Assembly (NCBI GenBank): GCA_038736355.1
Contig: JAVYML010000001.1
Coordinates: 372,001 to 436,000, forward strand
DNA from: Candidatus Hadarchaeales archaeon
GTDB lineage: Archaea; Hadarchaeota; Hadarchaeia; Hadarchaeales; WYZ-LMO6
Reading direction: 5' to 3'
DNA: 64,000 nucleotides
Below, one piece after another: positions 57,879-64,000 of this stretch. The position numbers were made by a program, and so were the translations under genes. Under the pieces are notes generated by a model, which saw nothing but the letters and a program-made list of their open reading frames with translations, made no database searches and was not told the origin of the DNA. Within the stretch, counting starts at the first letter, position 1. Every line of letters starts with the position of its first letter.

Positions 57879-59357
57879 ATGGGAAGGCTGATGAACGGAA
57901 GGGAATACATCCAGAGCCTCAGGAGGCTGAAACCCACCCTCTACTTCATGGGGAGGAAAATCGAAAGCGTGGCGGACGAGCCCATGCTCAGGCCGCATGT
58001 GCAGGCGGCTGCCATGACCTATGAACTGGCGCACGACCCAAGGTATGAGGAGATCATGACTGCCGTTTCCCACCTCACGGGTGAAAGGATCAATCGCTTC
58101 ACCCACATTCACCAGAGCACAGAGGATTTGGTGAAGAAAGTCATGATGATGAGGCTTCTGGGAAGGAAGACGGGAAGCTGCTTCCAGAGGTGTGTGGGGC
58201 TTGATGCCTTGAACTCCCTCTACATCGTCACTTACGAGATCGACCAGAAACTTGGAACGGATTATCACCGCCGCTTCGTGGAATACCTGAAAAAGGTGCA
58301 GAGGGAGGATCTGATGTGCACGGGCTCCGTCACCGATGTAAAGGGCGATAGGAGCTTGAGACCCCATCAGCAACCTGATCCGGATCTCTACGTCAGGGTG
58401 GTAGAGAGGAGGGAGGATGGAATAGTGGTGAGGGGGGCCAAAGCCCATCAGACCGGGGCCGCCAATTCCCACGAAGTAGTGGTCTTACCCACTCGCGCCC
58501 TGGGTCCAGAGGATAAAGACTACGCTGTGGCCTTTTCCGTTCCCATCGATACACCAGGTCTCATCCAAATCTTCGGAAGGCAAACCAACGATACTCGAAG
58601 ATTGGATGGAGAAATAGATTGCGGAAACCCGAACTACGGAATCGTGGGGGGAGAAACCCTGATGATCTTCGACAACGTTTTCGTACCCTGGGAGAGGGTG
58701 TTCATGTGCGGGGAGTACGAGTTCGCCGGAAGGTTGGTAGAAGTCTTCGCTACCTTCCATCGTCAAAATTACGGTGGATGTAAGGTGGGCGTCGCCGATG
58801 TCCTCATAGGTGCTTCCGCCTTGCTGGCGGAGTACAGCGGAATAGCGGGCTCCTCCCATGTGGAGGACAAGCTCACGGAAATGGTCCATCTTTCCGAGAC
58901 CTGCTGGTGTTGCTCGCTGGCTTGTTCTTACCTAGGGCACAGGACCCCATCCGGAGCCTATCTGGCCGATCCCCTGCTGGCCAACGTGGTGAAGCTCAAC
59001 ATCACTAGGTTACCCTACGAGTGGTCCAGACTGGCACAGGATCTGGCAGGGGGACTGGTGACCACCGCACCTTCGGAGAAGGATCTGAAGAATCCAGAGA
59101 TAGGGAGGCTGGTGGAGAAGTACTTGGCCAGGAAAAAGGGGGTACCCACAGAACACATCCTCAAGCTCTTCAGGCTGATAGAGAATCTTTCCCTTGGAGG
59201 ACAGCTTCCGGAATGCATGCATGGGGCCGGTTCACCCCAAGCCCAGAAGATCGTGATAAGGAGGAGGGCCGGAATCGAGGAAAAAAAGGAGTTCGCCAAG
59301 AAAATCGTGGGTTTGGAAAGGGACGAACACTTGGAAAAAATCAGGGGGTCCAAATAA
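57879..59357 (+). CDS. abfD: 4-hydroxybutyryl-CoA dehydratase / vinylacetyl-CoA isomerase
   Basis: A 492-residue FAD/[4Fe-4S] enzyme that dehydrates 4-hydroxybutyryl-CoA to crotonyl-CoA through a radical mechanism. The four cluster ligands of the Clostridium enzyme (C99, C103, H292, C299) align as C101, C105, H294 and C301 (GSCFQRC and FHRQNYGGC), all offset by two. FAD-region motifs TGSVTDVKGDRS and AKAHQTGAANSHE are present. It operates in 4-aminobutyrate/succinate fermentation or in the archaeal 4-hydroxybutyrate CO2-fixation cycles; a close homologue subfamily has uncertain function. The divergent ACAD and the sirtuin are its neighbours. Confidence 0.93.
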   Translation: MGRLMNGREYIQSLRRLKPTLYFMGRKIESVADEPMLRPHVQAAAMTYELAHDPRYEEIMTAVSHLTGERINRFTHIHQSTEDLVKKVMMMRLLGRKTGSCFQRCVGLDALNSLYIVTYEIDQKLGTDYHRRFVEYLKKVQREDLMCTGSVTDVKGDRSLRPHQQPDPDLYVRVVERREDGIVVRGAKAHQTGAANSHEVVVLPTRALGPEDKDYAVAFSVPIDTPGLIQIFGRQTNDTRRLDGEIDCGNPNYGIVGGETLMIFDNVFVPWERVFMCGEYEFAGRLVEVFATFHRQNYGGCKVGVADVLIGASALLAEYSGIAGSSHVEDKLTEMVHLSETCWCCSLACSYLGHRTPSGAYLADPLLANVVKLNITRLPYEWSRLAQDLAGGLVTTAPSEKDLKNPEIGRLVEKYLARKKGVPTEHILKLFRLIENLSLGGQLPECMHGAGSPQAQKIVIRRRAGIEEKKEFAKKIVGLERDEHLEKIRGSK

Positions 59358-59373
59358 TCCGGTGCGGTGGGGA

Positions 59374-60459
59374 CTAGAGGAAGTAATAGAATTCGAGGGG
59401 ACGAAGTTCCCTGAATTCTTTCGTCTGTTTTACGAGGTGTCTCCGGATATCGAGGCAGAGGTGACACGCCGAAACATATCCCTCCTTCCTCTCCCTATAA
59501 CCATGTTCCTTTCCAAGTTCCAACAGTTTTCCCAGACTGGTGGCCAAGGCCCGGAGAACGGGAAAATCCTCCAACTTTAGCTCTGCTGGAAACTCCAGAT
59601 GTCTAGCATCACCCAGCGAAATTCCACCACAATAGCCGGGAAGATAGTTGAAGTAATTGTCCACATGCACATGCCAGGGTCTGGTAAGCTCTCCCAAACA
59701 GGAACGGTGGAGAAAGTGTTCGGCTGGATAGTGAGCACAGAGGTGTCCCAATCTGAAGGGAAACCTACCCATCGGTAAAAGCTCCAGTTCTGCTAGGATT
59801 TCTTCCCCCTCCAACTCCAACAGCTTCTCCAGTCTGAGGATTCCACGAAAGCCCCTCCTGAAAGCCCAGCGGAAAAAACCTTCCTGGTAAACCAGCAAAT
59901 TCCTCCCGAAGATCTCCCCTCCCACCCTCACCGCCAACTCGGCACGCTCGAAGGGAACGTGCTCCAAAACGAAGGGATTGGTGCTTACCAGCAAACCGTC
60001 CAGTCCTTCCTCCTTGAGGGCGAGGAGCCTCTCCTTAGTTTCCTCTTCCTCCACACACCAGAAGGCGTTGGTTTCAACAAAGGTGGCCGGAATCTCCAGC
60101 TCACTCGCTATCTTCACCAACTTACGGAGAAGGGAGAAATTGAGAAAGGGTTCCCCACCCGTGAAGTGTAGACCAAGGTTCACCCCCACCCTGCTGAAAC
60201 CAGGTGGATATTGCTCCCGGAAAGCGGCTGCAAGTTTGGCGAGGACCTTCTCGGCTCCAGTTGGATCGATCCAATCCTCTTTCCTGTGCGGGGAACAGGC
60301 GTACATGCAATGCCTGCATTCACCCACGCACCTGTACGTGAGGAAAAGTCCGCAGGAGAAAGGTGGAGGTATTCTCAGGACCTGCATCCTTTTTTCTCGA
60401 AGACCCAAAAGAAGAGCCTTCCTAAAGGACTGGATTGGATCTGATCTTCTCAAATTCAT
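59374..60459 (-). CDS. Radical SAM protein with SPASM-like C-terminal cysteines
   Basis: A 361-residue radical SAM enzyme. The cluster motif is C44-x3-C48-x2-C51 (CVGECRHC); the barrel motif HFTGGEPFLNFSLL follows. Late cysteines (C-G-G near 290 and C-H-L-C near 340) could hold an auxiliary cluster as in SPASM/twitch proteins, which often modify peptides. No peptide precursor is obvious nearby. The start is uncertain: ATG at 60459, or ATG at 60387 preceded by AAAAAAGG. It is divergent from the PLD membrane protein gene. Confidence 0.82.
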   Translation of the reverse strand: MNLRRSDPIQSFRKALLLGLREKRMQVLRIPPPFSCGLFLTYRCVGECRHCMYACSPHRKEDWIDPTGAEKVLAKLAAAFREQYPPGFSRVGVNLGLHFTGGEPFLNFSLLRKLVKIASELEIPATFVETNAFWCVEEEETKERLLALKEEGLDGLLVSTNPFVLEHVPFERAELAVRVGGEIFGRNLLVYQEGFFRWAFRRGFRGILRLEKLLELEGEEILAELELLPMGRFPFRLGHLCAHYPAEHFLHRSCLGELTRPWHVHVDNYFNYLPGYCGGISLGDARHLEFPAELKLEDFPVLRALATSLGKLLELGKEHGYRERKEGYVSACHLCLDIRRHLVKQTKEFRELRPLEFYYFL

Positions 60460-60506
60460 GCGGAGCTCCGAGTTGCTTTTTTTTTACTCTAGATAGAAGT
60501 GAGGAA

Positions 60507-61082
60507 GTGGAGCCTTCCCCCATTAGGGTGGGAAAAGGAGCTGGTGAAGAAGTTCTAAAGATAATTCAACAAGCCAACAAGAGTCTCTTCGTGGTCTCGC
60601 CCTGGATTTCACCTTCTTTGGCAGACTTGTTGGTCAGAAGGGAGAGGGAAGGAATCAGGGTTGAAGTGGTTACCCTAAACGATCCTTCAACCAATAAAGA
60701 GGCTCTACGCCGCCTTTTCCGCACGGAAAGGAAATTAAGACTTCCCTTGTTAATCTGTGGTAGTCTCCTTACCCTGCTCGGTCTGGTCTTTCTACAGAAG
60801 TTTCTTTACCCGAGCTTACTCCTCCTGTTTACAGGACTTTTCGCGATGCTCTTGGGCAGGGGAAAAGGCAGGATGATTGCGAATGTCACGCGTGCTGTTG
60901 TCCTCCCACCCTCTTCCGGCCTCCATGCCAAAATTTACTTGGCCGATGAAAACGTCCTCCTCGTAGGCTCCCCAAATCTGACAATAGCTGGAATCCGCTC
61001 TAACCTAGAAGCTGTAGCAAAGCTGAAAATCTCGGAGGAAGAGGCGAAGAAAATTAGGGCAATATTCTTTCCTCAGGGTTGA
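60507..61082 (+). CDS. PLD-like protein interrupted by a TM hairpin
   Basis: A 191-residue protein from GTG 60507. The N-terminal part has a PLD-like core strand (SLFVVSPWISPSLADLLVRR, 26-45) and VEVVTLNDPS. A hydrophobic hairpin of two TM helices (about 77-117) follows, then the HKD motif GLHAKIYLADENVLLVGSPN (about 140-160). PLD-like nucleases and synthases pair two such motifs; a lone motif implies dimerisation. A TM hairpin inside the catalytic domain is unusual. GTG at 60507 lies about 27 bp after an AT-rich TTTTTTTTTACT tract that may be its TATA; an ATG at 60435 would overlap the divergent gene's start. Confidence 0.75.
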   Translation: MEPSPIRVGKGAGEEVLKIIQQANKSLFVVSPWISPSLADLLVRREREGIRVEVVTLNDPSTNKEALRRLFRTERKLRLPLLICGSLLTLLGLVFLQKFLYPSLLLLFTGLFAMLLGRGKGRMIANVTRAVVLPPSSGLHAKIYLADENVLLVGSPNLTIAGIRSNLEAVAKLKISEEEAKKIRAIFFPQG

Positions 61083-61342
61083 TTTTTAGTCAAGTAAAGA
61101 GAATCCACTATCCCTACCAAGCAAGACTCGGAGGTTATCGACCGGTGACTCATAGTCCCCCTTAACCCCGGAGGCCGAGACACAGTTCTCCACCACTCCT
61201 CCACTCCCTCTCCTGGAATTTCCTCGAAGTGGACAAAGTTCCTCTGAACACAAGCTCGACATCCTGGCCCAGAAGACCAATGGATGAGTTTGTCGAAGGT
61301 CCAGTCGCTTAGAAGGAATAATAAAACAGGGAAAAAGAAGAG
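61083..61342. other. Intergenic region with promoter-like element
   Basis: About 260 bp without a convincing gene. An AATAATAAAACAGG element (about 61316-61329) lies 20-25 bp before the next ATG and is a plausible TATA. A 64-codon open frame on the minus strand has no recognisable content and is not called. Confidence 0.4.
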
Positions 61343-62227
61343 ATGATGCGGAAGTTCCTGAAGACGGTCGCCGGGATCCTGGCCTCCGGGGCAGTCTTCT
61401 CCCTCTCCCTCCTCCTCCTGGTCCGGCTCTTCGGCTGGCCCGGGCTCACCCCTCCCCTGATGGGGATGCTGGCGGTGGCCTGGGTGGCCGGGGCCTCGGC
61501 GGGAGGGAAGCTGGCCGGGGGATGGGCTGCCGGGATCAGCCTCCTGCTGGCCGTGGGGCTGGTGGGGGCGGTGGCCTACCGGGCCTGGAGGGAGGAGGCA
61601 GGGGAGCCGGTGACCTGGAGGGTGGATGCGACCTTCGCCTACGTGGGCTCACCGGAGAACAAACCGCTCGAGAACGTGGCCGTGTTCTTCCCCGTTCCCA
61701 GGGCGGAGAACGGGGGTCCGGTGGGTGAGTACTTCATAGGGTGGAAGCTCTACAAGGTGGACGAGAACGGGGTCTGGCACCTCCAGCACACCTGCAACTA
61801 CGACAACTCTTACGAGCCCGTGAACCTCTATCCTCCGAGGGAGAGCCTGCTGGTGGAGATCAAGGGGGGAACAGGGCCAGGTGGTACTACGAATGGTCTT
61901 AGAATGATGGAGGGCGGTTTCTATTTCGACAGGCTCTACCCCGGCGAGGTTATTTGGGCTTACGGATGGACAGTAACCCGCAAAAAGAAGGTAACCTTGC
62001 GCCTCCCCAACGACAACAGGAGCGGAGGAGGAATGCTTGGTTTTGCCACTCTAGGAGAGTTCAGGAGGTTTGAGTTTCCTGTCCACGTGATCATTTGGGC
62101 CAGCCTTTCAAAGCTTGTCAAAGGCGAGAACGGGATGTACTTCCAAAAAGTGGAAGGAGAAGAATACAGGAGGGAAGTGGAGGACCACACTGGGGAAACT
62201 GGCTTCTACCTTTACTTATACAAATAG
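61343..62227 (+). CDS. Membrane protein with extracytoplasmic domain, unknown function
   Basis: A 294-residue protein. Three hydrophobic helices (about 8-30, 38-55 and 60-82) are followed by a ~210-residue outer domain that looks beta-rich (VTWRVDATFAYVGSPENKPL, KVTLRLPNDNRSGGG, EFPVHVIIWASL). No catalytic motif and no known family was recognised. The strong Gly/Val/Leu/Ala GC-rich start differs from the outer domain. It converges with a large surface protein gene; both stops overlap by 16 bp. Confidence 0.7.
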   Translation: MMRKFLKTVAGILASGAVFSLSLLLLVRLFGWPGLTPPLMGMLAVAWVAGASAGGKLAGGWAAGISLLLAVGLVGAVAYRAWREEAGEPVTWRVDATFAYVGSPENKPLENVAVFFPVPRAENGGPVGEYFIGWKLYKVDENGVWHLQHTCNYDNSYEPVNLYPPRESLLVEIKGGTGPGGTTNGLRMMEGGFYFDRLYPGEVIWAYGWTVTRKKKVTLRLPNDNRSGGGMLGFATLGEFRRFEFPVHVIIWASLSKLVKGENGMYFQKVEGEEYRREVEDHTGETGFYLYLYK

Positions 62228-64000
62228 GGTGGATTTTCTATCGCCTCTCTCTCAGCCATTTCCCTCAGCGCAGGATCCCAGTAGTTCAGGTAGACTATTG
62301 TACCCTCGGGCGGGTTGGAGATGCGGGGATCACCCGGCAACAGGTACTCGACCTTCCCGGTCCGCAGGTCTTTGAGCACATACGGGAGGTCCCAGTTTAT
62401 GGCTTCCGCCTGGGTGGGCGGACCACCGGCCGTTCCCCCGTCGTAGACGCCCAGGAGCCGCTTGAACTGGTCATCCGGAGGAACAACGGTGCCTCCAACA
62501 CCCCTTCCCTCCACCCACATGGTGATCTCGTAGTTGTCGTCCGGCAACAGGTTTTCCACCCCCACGAACCTGGAAGACCCCTCGGCCGTCACCTGGAGGG
62601 AGGAAGAAGCCACCTCCCTCCTCCTCCCGCTCAGGTCCACGGCGTAGGCCTTCACGGTTGCCGTGTAGGTGCCCGGAGAACCCGGGGAAACGGTCAGGAT
62701 GGTGGAGGCGGGACTGGAGAACCGGAGCTCGGAGTCCTTCAGGCTCCCCCCCGAGGCCTCCAGGTAGACCGGTCCCGCGTACCCGTTCTTCGGACTCACG
62801 GTCACGGTGGCGGAGACCGGTGACCAGGAGGCGGGGACCTCGTAGACTTTGTAGGCGGTGTAGTTCTCCGTCTCCACGATGGGGATCTTCACGACCGTGT
62901 AAACTTCCTGGAGCTCCGTCACGTACCCGGGCTGGGGTGGCCCCACCTCAAAGGTGGCAGGGTACTCCACCTTCCCGTTGGAAACCCTTCCTATCCGGCC
63001 GTTGTCGCCGGAGAAGGTGATGGGTTCCCAATAAACGGTCCCGTCAGCCGGCGGGCGCTCGCTCCTCCTCTCCACCCACCCGTAGACCGGCTCCGCCCTA
63101 GTGGCCAGGTAGCCGGTGAGCTCCTGCCTGGTGGAGGAGGTGACGTTCCGGTAGTCCCACCCGTTCCCGCTCACCGGTGGGGAGGAGAAGGTCTGCCTCC
63201 CCTTGAAAACCCAGTCGTAAACATCCACCGTGATGATGTCCCTTGAGTAGGTGTCGTATCCGTAATTGTAATAGGTGCGAACGGTGGTCTCGGTATAGGT
63301 TCCAAGGTATTGATACACTACCTTGTCCTCCCCCTTCAGAAAGTCCCCTCCCTGGGTGAAGGAAGAACCTCTGTATTCGGTGAAGAGGACCGTTCCGCTT
63401 TCAATTGGCTCCCATCCGGCATAGTACCAGTCCCACCTGTACCTGGTGTACTGATACCTGTAGTAGGTGGTGCCTACGACAGTTTGATAGGAGGTCATCC
63501 ACCACCTCAGGGCCGAAGTCGAGGAGTAGTATTCCCACCTTTCGCTGGTTGAAAGGGGAGGACTGGTGAGGTTGGTACCGAGAACGACGGTGGATGTCCT
63601 GTACCATGGACCGTATTCGGTTCTCGTACCCACCTTCTCCCAGTGGTAGACGTCCGCTTGATACTCGGTAACGATCCGGTACTGGGGAGTAACGGTCCAG
63701 CCCTCGGCCTTTAGAACCTCCACCTCGTTCCTTTCCTCCCGGTAGGTGTCGTAAAGGATCCCGCTGTCTATCTTCACCCATCTGTATCCGTCAGGAAGGG
63801 GGGGAAGGGAATCCAGGATCTTGGCCTTCTCGTAGGTTCTCCCGGTGGGCACCCAATTTCCCGCTTCCGGTTCCAGGCTCCGGCTTTCGGTCCTGGTTCC
63901 CGTCTGGGCCCACTCCTTCCACCTCCAGCCCGAGGCGATTTTCTCCTCTCGATAATCCGTGACGATGAGTCTAGCGGTTTGGAAGGGAATTTCTACCCTT
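62212..64000 (-). CDS. Tyr/Trp-rich repeat surface protein, 5'-partial
   Basis: An open frame of 595 codons running off the right edge, so the start is not in the window. The first ~350 visible residues are extremely aromatic and polar, with two related units around W-x3-(A/V)-x-x-G-T-R-T-E (HWEKVGTRTEYGPW and KEWAQTGTRTES), DYREEK/TYREER, and a stretch with many Tyr (TTYYRYQYTRYRWDWYYAG). A later domain (about residues 365-470: VSATVTVSPKNGYAGPVYLE, STILTVSPGSPGTYTATVKA) resembles an Ig-like/PKD sandwich. Cysteines are absent from the visible part. No TM anchor is visible at the C-terminus (ENPPYLYK). Likely secreted or S-layer-associated; function unknown. Confidence 0.75.
   Translation of the reverse strand, partial: RVEIPFQTARLIVTDYREEKIASGWRWKEWAQTGTRTESRSLEPEAGNWVPTGRTYEKAKILDSLPPLPDGYRWVKIDSGILYDTYREERNEVEVLKAEGWTVTPQYRIVTEYQADVYHWEKVGTRTEYGPWYRTSTVVLGTNLTSPPLSTSERWEYYSSTSALRWWMTSYQTVVGTTYYRYQYTRYRWDWYYAGWEPIESGTVLFTEYRGSSFTQGGDFLKGEDKVVYQYLGTYTETTVRTYYNYGYDTYSRDIITVDVYDWVFKGRQTFSSPPVSGNGWDYRNVTSSTRQELTGYLATRAEPVYGWVERRSERPPADGTVYWEPITFSGDNGRIGRVSNGKVEYPATFEVGPPQPGYVTELQEVYTVVKIPIVETENYTAYKVYEVPASWSPVSATVTVSPKNGYAGPVYLEASGGSLKDSELRFSSPASTILTVSPGSPGTYTATVKAYAVDLSGRRREVASSSLQVTAEGSSRFVGVENLLPDDNYEITMWVEGRGVGGTVVPPDDQFKRLLGVYDGGTAGGPPTQAEAINWDLPYVLKDLRTGKVEYLLPGDPRISNPPEGTIVYLNYWDPALREMAEREAIENPPYLYK

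Noticed and set aside
61086-61280. 64-codon leftward open frame in the intergenic gap
   Set aside because: No motif, no SD, no neighbour support.
62212-62227. Both convergent proteins end in Y-L-Y-K
   Set aside because: The overlap is a short near-palindromic stretch read from both strands; the shared ending is a coincidence of that, not a sorting signal.
1-64000. CRISPR array, rRNA genes or replication origin
   Set aside because: No regularly spaced repeats, rRNA-like sequence or origin-binding-box clusters with an Orc1/Cdc6 gene were seen.

Overview
The window is archaeal and looks like a thermophile. It carries an archaeal ribosomal-protein cluster (eL14, eL19, eL32, eL34, eS4), Rpo3, Cbf5, an A-type ATP synthase, a tungsten aldehyde oxidoreductase homologue, F420-type luciferase-like oxidoreductases, TATA/short-leader promoters, frequent TTG/GTG starts, high G+C and near-exclusive AGG/AGA arginine codons. 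An uncultivated euryarchaeal-type lineage such as Hadarchaeota would fit, but no phylogeny could be run, so this is tentative.

Layout. (1) 1-4118 is a decayed accessory segment: a PLD-SNF2 helicase running off the window edge, a truncated and frameshifted GmrSD-type endonuclease, and a multiply frameshifted tyrosine recombinase ending 29 bp from tRNA-Leu. (2) 4158-6505 is rpo3-rps11-rps4-rps13 plus tRNA-Ser. (3) 6571-17774 holds a saccharopine-dehydrogenase-like gene facing a long leftward operon: eS4-uL5-uS14-uS8-uL6-eL32-eL19-uL18-uS5-uL30-uL15-secY-DUF106-eL34-cmk-eL14-cbf5-TPR. (4) 17868-20700 has three small ubiquitin-fold (MoaD/ThiS-like) genes, all ending in Gly-Gly, followed by an aldehyde:ferredoxin oxidoreductase homologue. 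(5) 20680-30602 has an M16 peptidase, an HDAC-like/LLM pair, a CBS-hibernation-factor-like fusion, a nitronate-monooxygenase-like gene and a lysA-lysC-dapA operon.

(6) 30651-39957 is an A-type ATP synthase split into convergent halves: atpAB rightward and atpHIKECFD leftward. The K subunit carries the residues that bind Na+ in Enterococcus NtpK. (7) 40047-50591 is mixed metabolism: adenylate kinase, a second HDAC-like protein, radical SAM, LLM oxidoreductase, VOC, a thiamine-diphosphate enzyme, DUF72, MFS, and tRNA-Arg and tRNA-Phe. (8) 50624-53022 is a metal/redox island: flavodoxin, DUF134 regulator, DUF5320, a NifX-like stub, a frameshifted permease and a thioredoxin-like protein. (9) 53120-59357 has an alcohol dehydrogenase, a ferredoxin/2Fe-2S/radical-SAM fusion, a class-III-like sirtuin, an acyl-CoA dehydrogenase and 4-hydroxybutyryl-CoA dehydratase. 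(10) 59374-64000 has a radical SAM protein, a membrane-interrupted PLD protein and two convergent envelope/surface proteins, the last running off the window.

How it fits together. The translation, secretion and ATP synthase genes form the core. The rest points to anaerobic acyl-CoA, aldehyde and amino-acid metabolism with much Fe-S and tungsten cofactor chemistry. The most distinctive features are the three ubiquitin-fold genes before the AOR homologue, the tRNA-Leu-linked element that appears to interrupt a conserved operon, the three-cluster radical SAM fusion, and the split ATP synthase with a predicted Na+ rotor.
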